64,000 nucleotides of DNA from JBFWUW01 sp050247075 (GCA_050247075.1 JBFWUW010000002.1:124001-188000), one strand, 5' to 3'; counted from the first letter of the stretch, positions 34,942 to 44,609 are shown. Notes: generated by a model not told the origin, from the sequence alone. Numbers and translations: made by a program.

Positions 34942-35014
34942 GAGCGGTCTGGAAAGTTTCAAGTGACGGTAAATTACTGACTTAAGAGCGGGCTCGCGCG
35001 GCCCGGCATGCGCC

Positions 35015-35197
35015 ATGGCAGTTCCCAAGAGACGGCAATCCAACGCCAAGACCGGCAGCCGGCGGGCACACGACTTCAAAAAGCCCCGACAAACCCAAAG
35101 TTGCCCCAAGTGCAGCACCGCCGTGCTTTCGCATGTGGTCTGTCCCAACTGCGGCAATTACATGGGCCGCGTGGTGGTACAGCCCGAAGGCGAGTAG
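35015..35197 (+). CDS. rpmF: 50S ribosomal protein bL32
   Basis: 60 residues, the normal length. It begins MAVPKRRQSNAKTGSRRAHD, typical of bL32, and has the zinc-type cysteine pattern CPKC ... CPNC (SCPKCSTAVLSHVVCPNCG). It is part of the large ribosomal subunit near the peptidyl-transferase region. It is followed after 173 bp by fabD and fabG, the rpmF-fatty acid gene arrangement known from many bacteria, but plsX and fabH are not present here. Confidence 0.97.
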   Translation: MAVPKRRQSNAKTGSRRAHDFKKPRQTQSCPKCSTAVLSHVVCPNCGNYMGRVVVQPEGE

Positions 35198-35370
35198 CCC
35201 CCGGTTTGTTCGGACTGCCGGACATGAGCGGAGCGCGGCTTGCTCTTCGTCCGCTAGCGGACCTTGTCATCGTTCGCCGGGCGGGCCACAATGCGGGCCG
35301 TTCGATCATTCCGCATCGCGACGGGTAAATCGCGCCATCGTTCTTTTTCTCGCCAGCAAGGATCTCTCCC

Positions 35371-36279
35371 TTGGGCAAGACTGCATTTCTATTTCCGGGC
35401 CAAGGCGCTCAAACCGTCGGCATGGGCCGGACGCTGTACGACACGCTGCCAGCGGCCAGGCAATTGTACGACCAGGCCAATGGCATTCTTGGGTACGACC
35501 TGGCCCAAATGTGCTTCGACGGCCCGGCGGAATCGCTCGACTCTACCGTCCATAGCCAGCCGGCCCTGTTTGTCACCAGTTTGGCGGCGCTCGAATCCTT
35601 GAAAGCAAACTCCCCCGACGTCGTAGCCGCTTGCCAGGGGGCCGCTGGGCTAAGCCTGGGTGAATATACCGCCCTGGTGTTTGCCAGCGCGATCGACTTT
35701 GAAGCAGGCTTGCGGCTGGTTCAACGGCGGGGACAGGCCATGCAAGAAGCCGCCGACGCCACCCCCAGCGGCATGGTCAGCATCATCGGCCTGGATCTAT
35801 CGCAAATCGACGGCCTTTGCCAGCAAGCCGCCGAGGGACAAGTCCTGCAAATCGCCAACTTGCTTTGCCCGGGGACGACTGTCGTGTCGGGGGCCAACTC
35901 CGCCTGCGAACGCATCGCCAAACTGGCCGAGGCGGCGGGTGCCATGAAAGTCTCGCCGTTGCCCGTGGCGGGGGCCTTCCATACGCCCATCATGCATCCG
36001 GCCGATCAGCGACTGGCCGAGGCTCTGTCGGGCGTGGAAATCCGTCCGCCCAAACTGCCTGTGGTATCGAATGTGGATGCCGTGCCTCACGACGATCCGG
36101 AGGAAATCCGCACGCTACTCGTGCAGCAGTTGATCAGCCAGGTGCGCTGGGAAGACTCGATCCGCTATTTGCTGGCCCAAGGCTTTGATTCGTTTTACGA
36201 GGTCGGCCCCGGCCGCGCGCTGCGGACACTGCTCAAACGTATCGACCGCAAGACTCCCTGCGTTGGCGTGATGGAATAG
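35371..36279 (+). CDS. fabD: Malonyl-CoA:ACP transacylase
   Basis: 302 residues. The start is TTG 35371, preceded by AAGGA at 35358-35362; translation then begins MGKTAFLFPGQGAQ, exactly where FabD proteins start. The nucleophile is Ser95 in GLSLGEYTAL, with Leu in place of the His of the common GHSLGEY motif, and the catalytic His204 lies in GAFHTPIM. The enzyme loads malonyl groups from CoA onto acyl carrier protein in type II fatty acid synthesis. fabG follows, separated by a palindromic repeat. Confidence 0.96.
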   Translation: MGKTAFLFPGQGAQTVGMGRTLYDTLPAARQLYDQANGILGYDLAQMCFDGPAESLDSTVHSQPALFVTSLAALESLKANSPDVVAACQGAAGLSLGEYTALVFASAIDFEAGLRLVQRRGQAMQEAADATPSGMVSIIGLDLSQIDGLCQQAAEGQVLQIANLLCPGTTVVSGANSACERIAKLAEAAGAMKVSPLPVAGAFHTPIMHPADQRLAEALSGVEIRPPKLPVVSNVDAVPHDDPEEIRTLLVQQLISQVRWEDSIRYLLAQGFDSFYEVGPGRALRTLLKRIDRKTPCVGVME

Positions 36280-36296
36280 CCGTTTAATCCGTATCC

Positions 36297-36369
36297 TGTA
36301 GGAGGCGATTCCATCGCCGATTGATTGGCATGGCGGCGTTCCATATCGGCGATGGAATCGCCTCCTACA
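36297..36369. repeat. Perfect hairpin of the GGAGGCGATTCCATCGCC family
   Basis: Perfect 25-bp inverted arms, 36297-36321 and 36345-36369, around a 23-nt spacer. It lies between fabD and fabG, ending 24 bp before the fabG start. The stem would form in the fabD-fabG transcript and could affect its processing, but there is no T-run. Confidence 0.92.
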
Positions 36370-36393
36370 TAATTCCCCTGGAGAATGACTGAC

Positions 36394-37170
36394 ATGGCCG
36401 CTGCTCCCGCTAACGCCCCCATTATTACCGCCGATCTATCGGGGCAAGTCGCCTTGGTCACGGGTGCATCGCGCGGGTTGGGCCGGGCGATTGCCCAATC
36501 GCTGGCCCGCTGCGGTGCCCGCGTCGGATGTGTGGCCCGCAACGCCGAAAAACTGGCCGAAACCGTGGCGTTGATCACCGCCGCCGGTGGCCAGGCCGAT
36601 GCACTGGAGTGCGATGTCACCAACGGCGAGAGCGTACAAAAACTGGTCGAGGACGTGGCGGAAAACTGGGGCGGCCTGCACATCATGGTCAACAATGCCG
36701 GCATCACCCGCGATACCTTGCTTCCGCGGATGAGCGACGAACAGTGGGATGAAGTCATCCTCACCAACTTGCGCGGTACGTTCTTGTTCACCCGCGCCGC
36801 CACGCGCGTGATGATGAGTGCCCGTTACGGACGGGTGATCAACATCAGCAGCGTGTCGGGCCACACGGGCAACCCAGGCCAGGCCAACTACTCGGCCTCC
36901 AAGGCGGGTATGATCGGCTTTACGAAAACCGTGGCCAAGGAATTGGCCGGCCGCAAGGTGACGGTAAATGCCGTGGCCCCCGGCTTTATCGAGACCGAAA
37001 TGACCGCCGTGCTGGGCGACCTGATCAAAGACGAAGCCAAGAAACGCATTCCCGCCAAGCGCCTGGGCCAACCCGAGGACATCGCAGAGGCCGTGCTGTT
37101 CTTGGCCAGCCCCGCGGCCAGTTATATCACGGGGCAAACGTTGACGGTCGATGGCGGGATGACCTGCTGA
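36394..37170 (+). CDS. fabG: 3-oxoacyl-ACP reductase
   Basis: 258 residues from ATG 36394, with GGAGA at 36380-36384 as ribosome-binding site; ATG 36385 lies too close to it. A classical SDR: nucleotide-binding TGASRGLG (23-30), NNAG (100-103), and the catalytic Ser153, Tyr166 and Lys170 (ISSVSG and NYSASK). The C-terminus GQTLTVDGGMTC is typical of FabG. It reduces 3-oxoacyl-ACP with NADPH in fatty acid elongation. Neither acpP nor fabF follows; the next gene is convergent, 22 bp away. Confidence 0.95.
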   Translation: MAAAPANAPIITADLSGQVALVTGASRGLGRAIAQSLARCGARVGCVARNAEKLAETVALITAAGGQADALECDVTNGESVQKLVEDVAENWGGLHIMVNNAGITRDTLLPRMSDEQWDEVILTNLRGTFLFTRAATRVMMSARYGRVINISSVSGHTGNPGQANYSASKAGMIGFTKTVAKELAGRKVTVNAVAPGFIETEMTAVLGDLIKDEAKKRIPAKRLGQPEDIAEAVLFLASPAASYITGQTLTVDGGMTC

Positions 37171-37192
37171 GCAGGGAGTTCTCAGTGAAGTC

Positions 37193-38557
37193 CTATGCCC
37201 GCGTCTCTTGAACTTCGGGCTTGGTGGCTGTTCCATGGCACCATTCGATATATTCCGCCAGCCGCGCGTTGAGTTTGGGCACGTCAACGCCTAGTTGCGC
37301 GAGCGAGCGGTCCACCAGGTAGTTGGTTCGCTGCCGGGGACCATGCTCGGTAGGGACATGTGGCGGCAGCACGTCGGAATCGAAGCACTCGGCGTAGACT
37401 TTTTTCATGGTCCCTTCCAGGTCGCGAATGTAATCCTGGAAGAACAGAACACACTTCCGTGGTCCGGCGGGGTCGCGATACCAGGCCATTTCCAGCTCGC
37501 TGTATTCGGCTTCCGACTCCAGCAGAAAGGGGACGAGCCAGTTCCACGGAGTCGGTCCCAGGCCCAGCAAGGGGGGCGCAACCCGCAAGAAATTGATGCT
37601 GCTTTGCAGCCGCGGTACCGGATCGCGAATGAGCGCCAAGAAGCGGGCGTCTGGGAAGCGGGCCGCCAGCGCCGGGGCCGAGGCGAGAAAATGTCCCTTG
37701 ACCATCAGCCGCCGGGGCTGGCCACTGGCAGCCGGCCCGGCAAAGTGCAGCGTTTTCTTGCCGATCGCATCGACAAACGCCACAAAGTCCTGTTCCCACA
37801 ATGGCCGCTGGTGCGGCTGCAGCTTTCGCAGCGAGAAGTCTTGCAGCATCATCTCGGGCCCCAGCATCGTGGAGAGCTCGATCAGATGGCGGCCATACAG
37901 ACCCATTTCAATCGTATCGGTGCGAAAGGGATCCATTTCATGCCGTTGCAGAAAGGCCGGCGGCATGGTGCCGTGCATGATTTTGCGGACCCGTTCGGCG
38001 GACATCACCCTGCCCAATGTGCAGCGAGACAGCCTCCAGAGCCATTCGAATGGAAACTGCACCTGTAACACCGACGGCGCAACGACATGGGGGTCGTCCT
38101 CCAGGTATCGCGCAAGTTGCGTGCTTCCGCTGCGGGCCGCGCTGATCTCAAACAGCGGCTGAATAATCTCCGTCTGCCGCCAGGCCCGTCTAAAGATCGC
38201 CGCATCCAAATACCAGCACAGGCCCCACAGGGGCGCAAGCGAAAAGGTTCGCAGCAAATTCAACAGGCCGGCATAACGGCGTGCCCATGAAAGCCCCGGC
38301 GGAGGCGGAGCCGCTGTCAATATGAGGCCAAGATACCGCCCGAATTGCCGCCAAGATGGCGTAATGGGCGGGCGGCCCCACAGGCAACGCGGCACTAAAT
38401 AAAACGGCCAAGCAGTCAGACCCACCACCAGTGCGGCGGCGGCGAGCAGGTGCAACAACAGCAGTTGACCGGCGAAAGCGAATCCCCGCGGCGCGGACGA
38501 GGCGGGTTCGCCCGGGATTGTTTCAGGGATCTCCACGCGGTTAACTGGCATCGCCAT
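37193..38557 (-). CDS. Sulfotransferase family protein with N-terminal membrane segment
   Basis: 454 residues from ATG 38557; GTG 38566 and ATG 38551 are alternatives within five codons. A hydrophobic segment (GQLLLLHLLAAAALVVGLTAW, about 30-50) anchors it. The PAPS-binding 5'-phosphosulfate motif is visible in FEISAARSGSTQLARYLEDD (about 140-160), and the 3'-phosphate region in FPDARFLALIRDPVPRLQSS (about 320). Sulfotransferases move sulfate from PAPS to sugar, lipid or protein hydroxyls; the acceptor is unknown. No assimilation genes for PAPS are adjacent, though a sulfite reductase is encoded 14 kb away. Confidence 0.8.
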   Translation of the reverse strand: MAMPVNRVEIPETIPGEPASSAPRGFAFAGQLLLLHLLAAAALVVGLTAWPFYLVPRCLWGRPPITPSWRQFGRYLGLILTAAPPPPGLSWARRYAGLLNLLRTFSLAPLWGLCWYLDAAIFRRAWRQTEIIQPLFEISAARSGSTQLARYLEDDPHVVAPSVLQVQFPFEWLWRLSRCTLGRVMSAERVRKIMHGTMPPAFLQRHEMDPFRTDTIEMGLYGRHLIELSTMLGPEMMLQDFSLRKLQPHQRPLWEQDFVAFVDAIGKKTLHFAGPAASGQPRRLMVKGHFLASAPALAARFPDARFLALIRDPVPRLQSSINFLRVAPPLLGLGPTPWNWLVPFLLESEAEYSELEMAWYRDPAGPRKCVLFFQDYIRDLEGTMKKVYAECFDSDVLPPHVPTEHGPRQRTNYLVDRSLAQLGVDVPKLNARLAEYIEWCHGTATKPEVQETRA

Positions 38558-38754
38558 CTTGGGCACTCAAGGTGCATGTCGTTGCCGCGTCATTCGCCGC
38601 AACGCCAGCGAAGCCATTCGACATCAATGGCTGTTCCGCCATCATACCGCCCGCATCGACTTCCGCGAAGCAACGAGTAACGGAATTTTGCGCGTATACT
38701 GATGCACTTTACTGGCATTTACGTGCTCGCCACAAGGCGGCCAACCAAGCGCTC

Positions 38755-39765
38755 TTACGGCAAGCGATAGACCAGAAACAGCGCACCAAGGACGACCAGA
38801 ATTACCAACCAGGCGTCTGGTTCCACGAACTTGCGGCGGCGTTCAACCCGGTAGAGTTGCCCCATCACGGTGATGCAGGTGCAGATGATTACGGAGAGGC
38901 ATGTCACCAAGTGCGACGGAGCGAGTGCCGGATAGAGCGGACCATCGTGCAGCATGTCCAACGGCACGAACAAGATGATGTTAAAGGCGTTGCTGCCAAA
39001 GACATTGCCGACCGCCAGATCGAACGCTTTGAGCCGGATCGCCGCCAGCGACGACACCAGTTCCGGCAAGGACGTACATAGCGCGACCAGCGTTGTACCG
39101 ACAAACGTATTGCCAAGGCCGCTCAGTTCGGCCAACTTGGATGCCGTGTGCGCCAGCCTGGGACCGATGAAGAACAGCACGGCGGCGGCCAGCGCGAAGC
39201 CGACGATGGGCTGCCACAACGGCGGCAGTTTGTGAGCCTGCTCCTCGCCGGGGGGCAGGGCTTCCTTGGCCGCGCTGGCCGCCAGCCGTTGGTCCAAGAA
39301 GACCACGCGAACACCCAACAGGTACAAGGCCAGAATACCCCATGTGGGCAAGCCGGCACCGAGGAATCGCGGGAATTCGATCCGAGAGGCCGTCAAAATG
39401 GCCATGCCGACAAAGGCCGTCAGCGTCACGCTTAACATGCCCGACAGCGCGTGTCCGGCGGCCTCGCGGGACAGCATCTTGCCGCGCGAGTAGTTGGTCA
39501 GGTCCAGCAGAGCCAAGATCAGCAGGTTCATCAGACTGCTACCCAGCAGATCGCCAGCCGCCAAATTCGGCAAGCCCATCCGTACCGCGGTGATATCGAC
39601 GGTCAGTTCCGGCAGCGACGTTGCGCCGGCCAGCAGCACCGAACCGACCAGCAACCTCCCCAGGCCGGTGATCTCGGCGATTTGATCGGCGAATCGCGAC
39701 AACAGCGAACCAATGCCGACGATGGCCGCCGCCAGCAGCAAAAACTCACCCGACAAAAGCCACAT
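38755..39765 (-). CDS. Na+/Ca2+ exchanger family (CaCA) protein
   Basis: 336 residues with about ten membrane helices in two halves. Each half has the alpha-repeat signature: LAGATSLPELTVDITAVR with GDLLGSSLMN (about 45-80), and LVALCTSLPELVSSLAAIR with GNVFGSNAFN (about 220-265). The acidic residue in each TSLPEL is the expected ion ligand. Members exchange Ca2+ for Na+, H+ or K+. It starts 12 bp after the universal stress gene and forms an operon with it. Confidence 0.92.
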   Translation of the reverse strand: MWLLSGEFLLLAAAIVGIGSLLSRFADQIAEITGLGRLLVGSVLLAGATSLPELTVDITAVRMGLPNLAAGDLLGSSLMNLLILALLDLTNYSRGKMLSREAAGHALSGMLSVTLTAFVGMAILTASRIEFPRFLGAGLPTWGILALYLLGVRVVFLDQRLAASAAKEALPPGEEQAHKLPPLWQPIVGFALAAAVLFFIGPRLAHTASKLAELSGLGNTFVGTTLVALCTSLPELVSSLAAIRLKAFDLAVGNVFGSNAFNIILFVPLDMLHDGPLYPALAPSHLVTCLSVIICTCITVMGQLYRVERRRKFVEPDAWLVILVVLGALFLVYRLP

Positions 39766-39777
39766 GCGCGGTTGGTT

Positions 39778-40611
39778 CTAGTGAGAGACAAAGACGGGGA
39801 TATCCGCGCGATTCAGCACATGCCGAGTGACCGAGCCGAAAAAGAACTCGCGCACCGACGATTGGCCATACACGCCAATCGCCAGCATACCAGCTTGAAG
39901 CTGCTGGCAATGGTCCAGGATCTGGGCTCCGACATTGCCAGACTCGCGGGCCGGGTGCGCCACGGCCGGGATATCGTGTGAAAGCAGAAAGCGGGCGGCC
40001 TGCTCGACCAGCCGCTGGGCATCGTCAAAGCAATCATGAATGCTTAATAGATGCACCGTGCGTCCCTTGGCCAATCCCGACAGGGCAAAAAGCTGCAAAG
40101 CCCTGGCCGCCTGGGGACTGCCATCGCAGGCAATCACCATGTTGCGTCTCGCCGTTCGCCCGCCCGTGGGAAAGACAATCGCCGGGCGTACGGAATGCTT
40201 GAGGGCCGCGTGCAGGGGAGAGGCTGGATTCAGGCTATCGTCCGATGACTTCGACCGGTAGCGCAGCAGCACCACGTCGGCGGCTTGCTGGGCATCGAGC
40301 ATCGCATCGACCAGGCTCCCCTCGATCATCGAGCTACTGTGCGGAATGCCGCGCGATTGGCACAAGTGGGCGAATTCGCTCAACGATGCGTCGGCGGCGG
40401 CACGCGTTTTCTCCAGCAAGTCGCGGTCGCGCTCGGCCCGGAAGCCGCCCGCCCCCAGCGGAACCAGTTCACTTGGCACGACCAGGCTTTCGTCCACCAC
40501 CGCTACGCCGTGTACCGACCACTCTTGTTCGCCCGCCAGTTCCAGCAGGCATTCCCAGGTCGATTCTCCGGTGCAACCGGGCTTGATGCCTGCCACGGCT
40601 GAGCGAAACAT
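39778..40611 (-). CDS. Tandem universal stress protein
   Basis: 277 residues in two UspA-like halves. The second half (about 155-277) has VIACDGSPQAARALQL and a nucleotide-binding G-2x-G-9x-G-S pattern in GVYGQSSVREFFFGSVTRHV. The first half (about 1-150) is more diverged and lacks a clear binding motif. It is upstream of, and probably co-transcribed with, the exchanger gene. Confidence 0.88.
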   Translation of the reverse strand: MFRSAVAGIKPGCTGESTWECLLELAGEQEWSVHGVAVVDESLVVPSELVPLGAGGFRAERDRDLLEKTRAAADASLSEFAHLCQSRGIPHSSSMIEGSLVDAMLDAQQAADVVLLRYRSKSSDDSLNPASPLHAALKHSVRPAIVFPTGGRTARRNMVIACDGSPQAARALQLFALSGLAKGRTVHLLSIHDCFDDAQRLVEQAARFLLSHDIPAVAHPARESGNVGAQILDHCQQLQAGMLAIGVYGQSSVREFFFGSVTRHVLNRADIPVFVSH

Positions 40612-40653
40612 GATGCGTCCTCCTGAAATTGGTTTGCCAGCCGAACCTTATTT

Positions 40654-40721
40654 TAGGAGGCGATTCCATCGCCGATTGACACGGCACAACACGCGGCCAT
40701 CGGCGATGGAATCGCCTCCTA
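40654..40721. repeat. Perfect hairpin of the GGAGGCGATTCCATCGCC family
   Basis: Perfect 23-bp arms, 40654-40676 and 40699-40721, around a 22-nt spacer, between the flavin-binding protein gene and the Usp gene. A further fragment (GGAATCGCCTTCTGAC) follows at 40731. Confidence 0.92.
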
Positions 40722-40789
40722 CAAACAAGGGGAATCGCCTTCTGACAAAAAGCAACAATCGTGCCAGCATTATCGCGCGCCAGCCGAAA

Positions 40790-41425
40790 TCAATACAATC
40801 GTTTGGCGTATGATTCTTCTATCGCTTGTTGCAGTGATTCCACCGACTGCCCTTGCAGCGCGGTCTGATCCGCCAGGATCTCGGCGAAACAGGGAAGCGC
40901 GGACTTTTGGCGGTTGGCCGTGGCATCCCACAAGCGCGAGCGGATCAGAGCCTTGCCGCACTGCAAGTAGCATTCCTCAACCTCCACTCCAATCGCCACT
41001 TGCGGAACCTTACCCTGGGCCGCCAGCGATGCCAACAAGCGGCCATCTTGGCAGACGCAGGCCCGGCCGTTAACGCGCAAGGTTTCCTTCAGGCCAGGAA
41101 TCATGAACAGCAGCCCAACGCGGCCCGTTTCAATGATGTTCCGCAGGCTGTCGGCCCGACGGTTGCCGGTTCGCTCCGGTATCGCCAGCGTGCGCGAATC
41201 CAACACCTGGGCCACGCCCGGCGCGTCGCCGCGGGGCGAGACATCGCATCGCCCATCGCGGCCGACGGTTCCCAGCAGCACAAACGGAGATTCAGCGATG
41301 AACGCCCTCATATGGCGGTCAAGTTCCGCCAGTTCTTTCTTGAGGGCCAACTCGCTGGGCGTCCCCAAGACAGCGGCCAGCGCATCGGCGGAGGTTACCA
41401 GATCGCCAAATCGTGAAGTGCTCAA
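40790..41425 (-). CDS. Pyridoxamine 5'-phosphate oxidase-like flavin-binding protein
   Basis: 211 residues with the split-barrel PPOX pattern: MRAFIAESPFVLLGTVGRDG, CDVSPRGDAPG, LAIPERTGNRRADSLRNI and GLLFMIPGLKETLRVNGRA. The SPRGD and R-x-DSLRNI positions are the expected FMN phosphate contacts. It most resembles the MSMEG_1061-like subgroup in length and motif order. The substrate is unknown. No signal peptide. It follows the SGNH hydrolase gene by 117 bp. Confidence 0.85.
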   Translation of the reverse strand: MSTSRFGDLVTSADALAAVLGTPSELALKKELAELDRHMRAFIAESPFVLLGTVGRDGRCDVSPRGDAPGVAQVLDSRTLAIPERTGNRRADSLRNIIETGRVGLLFMIPGLKETLRVNGRACVCQDGRLLASLAAQGKVPQVAIGVEVEECYLQCGKALIRSRLWDATANRQKSALPCFAEILADQTALQGQSVESLQQAIEESYAKRLY

Positions 41426-41542
41426 CCTGGAATCTCCTGGCCGCCATAGCAGCGGAACAAATAAACCATCGCGCGGCTTGGCACGCGCATCCGCGCAACC
41501 GTTTGCTCGCCTGGAAAAACTTCCAGACCACTCACGTGCTCA

Positions 41543-42835
41543 CTATTCCACCGGTGTGACGGCCAGGGTGTGCTTGACGGGCACCAGCAAAGTGCGGGCT
41601 TCGCGATCGAGCTTTTGCTGGTGAGCCAACAACCGCTGGCCGACGGTTTGCAACGCGGCCTGCAATTCGGCATCGGCCTTCAACTCCGCCGGAATGCCGC
41701 GGAAATTGTTCACGATCTGCTTGATCATGTAGGTTTCAAAATTCTGCTTGTTGGCGATGGCACCCAGCAGCTTTTGAAAGCTCTCGTTAAACGGCGTTTG
41801 AGTAAACTCGGCCGACAAGTTGATTCCTTCGGCCAATTGGGCCTTGCTGAACTCCTTGCTCTGGCCGCCCCAAGTTACCTTGGCCTTGGCGGCATTCAGG
41901 CCTTGCACTTTGAGCGTGAAACGGTTGAGTTCCTGGTTGAACGGCAAGAACGGCAGAATGCTGCGGGTGCTATTGGGAGACTTTTCGTCGCCATCGAAAC
42001 AGAACGGCCAACGGGTGCTTTCCAATTCGGCCGTGCCGGCTGAACCGCCGGTGATCTTGTGGCCGTCGCTGGCCGTGGAGTCCCCTTGCAGATTGATGGT
42101 GATTTCGCCAATTTGGCCGTCCAGACCTAGCCCCTTGAGAAACGCGTACGCCATCACCAATTGGCCGTTGGGACCAGGGTGAAAGCCATCGCCGCCGCAA
42201 ACGTTGTAACCCTCGCCCAGCGCGGCCTGGGACTTGGTCATGGCCTGAATCATGGCATCGTGGACGTTGGCAAACCGCTGCTGGCGCTCCTCGGCCAGGT
42301 TGCGGTCGATGTCGCGCAGATGGGCCAGGTTGTCGTTGTAGGCCTCGTGGGCTGGCAAATCGCCCATTTTTTGCCCTGGCCGAAAGAAGCAAAAATCAAC
42401 CGCGCCGGGCGAACCGACGACAATCGACTTCGCGCCCAGCGCCGTCAGTTTGTCCAACACGCTCCGCATGTTGGCTTCGTAGGTGGCGCCAATCTGCTCT
42501 TTCCAAGGCTGGTAGCCGCCGTCGTTCATGCCGTAGCACAACGTGACCACGGTAGGGCCAAAGGCCGCCAGGTCGTTTTCCACCCGGCCGTTAAAACCGC
42601 CCGCCGTCTCACCGCTCCAACCGTATTGAAAGACCTTGACATCGGGCACGCCGGAACAGGCCAACAGATAGGCCTCCATGTATTTGCTGTAAATTTTTTG
42701 CTCGGTGATCGAGTCCCCCACGATCGCCACCCGAGCGCCCGGCACGATGGCGGACTTGTCTTGGGCGACCGCTATCCCCGCCAGGTGAATCGACAGCAAA
42801 GACATTCCAACCACGGCGAGAAGTCGGCGAAACAT
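41543..42835 (-). CDS. Exported SGNH/GDSL hydrolase
   Basis: 430 residues. A signal peptide (MFRRLLAVVGMSLLSIHLAGIAVAQDK) is followed by SGNH block I with the nucleophile in VAIVGDSITEQ, block III GMNDGG and block V DGFHPGPNGQ with the His. The last 180 residues are helical and outside the usual domain. The family has esterase or acetyl-esterase activity, often on polysaccharide; the substrate is not visible. The gene is monocistronic or precedes the PPOX-like gene. Confidence 0.9.
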   Translation of the reverse strand: MFRRLLAVVGMSLLSIHLAGIAVAQDKSAIVPGARVAIVGDSITEQKIYSKYMEAYLLACSGVPDVKVFQYGWSGETAGGFNGRVENDLAAFGPTVVTLCYGMNDGGYQPWKEQIGATYEANMRSVLDKLTALGAKSIVVGSPGAVDFCFFRPGQKMGDLPAHEAYNDNLAHLRDIDRNLAEERQQRFANVHDAMIQAMTKSQAALGEGYNVCGGDGFHPGPNGQLVMAYAFLKGLGLDGQIGEITINLQGDSTASDGHKITGGSAGTAELESTRWPFCFDGDEKSPNSTRSILPFLPFNQELNRFTLKVQGLNAAKAKVTWGGQSKEFSKAQLAEGINLSAEFTQTPFNESFQKLLGAIANKQNFETYMIKQIVNNFRGIPAELKADAELQAALQTVGQRLLAHQQKLDREARTLLVPVKHTLAVTPVE

Positions 42836-43033
42836 GGGTTACTCCAAGGAAGAAGGGCGATGGAAAATGGCCTGACGGCTATCAAGGGTCGGAAGTAGCT
42901 CCTTGGCCGCGCGAATTGTCATCAAACGATTGCGTTTTGTACGGCCAATAACCCAGGCCGACCAACGGGAAGGCCGAAAGCCATGCATTTTGAAGCGTTC
43001 GCACGGGATTGCTATCCAAACGAACCGCTATAA

Positions 43034-43074
43034 AGTGGGTGCCGGGGGTTTAAGGAAAGCCCGCGGCACCCACT
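43034..43074 (-). terminator. Probable intrinsic terminator of the Gfo/Idh gene
   Basis: A 15-bp stem with one mismatch (AGTGGGTGCCG paired with CGGCACCCACT) lies 46 bp beyond the stop of the minus-strand oxidoreductase gene. On that strand it is followed by TTTAT, a short T-run, so it is plausible but not strong. Confidence 0.65.
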
Positions 43075-43120
43075 GGCGGTTGTTAGGGGCAATCGTCAAG
43101 CGGCATGACGAAGCCCGAAC

Positions 43121-44458
43121 TTATACACGCATAATCTCAAAACCCTTCCGCTGCTCGCGAGCGGCAAAGGCGGCGGCCTGGTCGTCGCCGACGATCTTCT
43201 CGGCCGATGGATCCCACTTGATGACCCGGCCCAGCCGCGCGGCGATGGCCGCCAGATGGCAGGTATTCATCATCTGCACATGGCTGAAGACGTCGGAGAT
43301 TGGCAGGCCACCTTCGCGGATGCAGCGGTAGAAGTTGTCCTTGTGCCCCTCGAACTGCTTCCCCTTGTACATGGCTTGCAGGTCTTCGTCGGTGAACTTG
43401 CCTTCGTCCCAGTTCTCTTCGATTGGCTTGCCGGCGATCTTGCCGCGGCTGACGAAGATGCGGCCCTTGCTTCCCTCGAACAGCACGCCATTCTCGCTGG
43501 TGCTGTCGATGGTCAGCTCAATGCCGTTGGCGTACTTGCACTTGATGGCAAACTCGTGCGACGTGTTGTAGCTGTCGTCCTGGGTGGGATAGCCATCCAC
43601 AAACGGCACCGGGTGCTTGGCGTTGGTGCCGTCGATCTCCACCGGCCCCATGCCCTCCTTGTCTTGGCCAATGGCCCAGGTGGCCACATCCACGTGGTGC
43701 GCGCCCCAGTCGGTGAACTTGCCGCCCGAGTACTCGTACCACCAGCGGAACTCGTAGTGGCAGCGCTTCTCGCGGTAATCGACCTTGGGCGCCTGGCCCA
43801 GCCAAAAATCCCAATCTAATTCCTTGGGTGCTTCGGCCACGGGGAACGGGCCGCCGGTCGGGCTGCCGTTGATGCCGACCGTAATCTTCTCGATATCGCC
43901 CAGCAGGCCCTTTTGCACCATGTTGATGGCCCGCAGAAAACGGTCTTTGTCGCTGCGCTGCTGCGTGCCGATGAAGAATATCTTGTCCTGGTGCTTCTTG
44001 CAGGCGTTGCGGATGAGTTGGTTTTCCTCCAACGTTAGCGTCAGCGGCTTTTGGCAGAAGACGTGCTTGCCCGCCTCCAAGGCTTCGATGGCGATCTTGA
44101 CGTGCCAATGGTCGGGCGTGACCACGCTGACCACGTCGATATCCTTGCGCTCCAGCACCTTGCGGTAGTCGCCATAGGAGTCAGCCTTGCCCTTGCCGAT
44201 TTTTTCGTCGTACTTGGCCCGTTCGGCATGGCCGCTGTCAACATCGCACACCGCCACGATATCTCCAAAGTTGGCGTGGCCGTGGGCGTCGCCGGTCCCC
44301 ATGCTCCCCACGCCGATGCAGCCAATTTGCGGGCGGTCATTCGCCGCCAGATTGGCGAAGGCCCGGGGGCTAGACATGACATAAGGCACAATACCCGCGG
44401 CGGCGGCGGCGGCCGTCGACTTCTTCAGAAAATCTCGTCGTGTGGTCTGGTTGCTCAT
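43121..44458 (-). CDS. Tat-exported Gfo/Idh/MocA family oxidoreductase
   Basis: 445 residues. The N-terminus (TTRRDFLKKSTAAAAAAG) is a twin-arginine signal. The Rossmann domain begins at about 43 (IGCIGVGSMGTGDAHG), and the family's active-site Lys motif is EAGKHVFCQKPLTL at about 137. The C-terminal domain has the beta-sheet half (FRWWYEYSGGKFTDWGAHHVD). Such Tat-exported Gfo/Idh proteins are abundant in planctomycetes and act on sugars with NAD(P). The partner and substrate cannot be read here. Confidence 0.95.
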   Translation of the reverse strand: MSNQTTRRDFLKKSTAAAAAAGIVPYVMSSPRAFANLAANDRPQIGCIGVGSMGTGDAHGHANFGDIVAVCDVDSGHAERAKYDEKIGKGKADSYGDYRKVLERKDIDVVSVVTPDHWHVKIAIEALEAGKHVFCQKPLTLTLEENQLIRNACKKHQDKIFFIGTQQRSDKDRFLRAINMVQKGLLGDIEKITVGINGSPTGGPFPVAEAPKELDWDFWLGQAPKVDYREKRCHYEFRWWYEYSGGKFTDWGAHHVDVATWAIGQDKEGMGPVEIDGTNAKHPVPFVDGYPTQDDSYNTSHEFAIKCKYANGIELTIDSTSENGVLFEGSKGRIFVSRGKIAGKPIEENWDEGKFTDEDLQAMYKGKQFEGHKDNFYRCIREGGLPISDVFSHVQMMNTCHLAAIAARLGRVIKWDPSAEKIVGDDQAAAFAAREQRKGFEIMRV

Positions 44459-44609
44459 GGCGGAACTCTCGATGTTTGAAAAGCGGAAGAAGGATGGCCA
44501 AGGCGAGAATCTCGCCGCGCGTTTCGCCGGGCAGCCCTGGCCAGCGGCCCTCCATGATACTTGGCGGGCGGCCGGACTGGCAAATAAGGCGGCCAGAAAA
44601 AGCCCTTCG

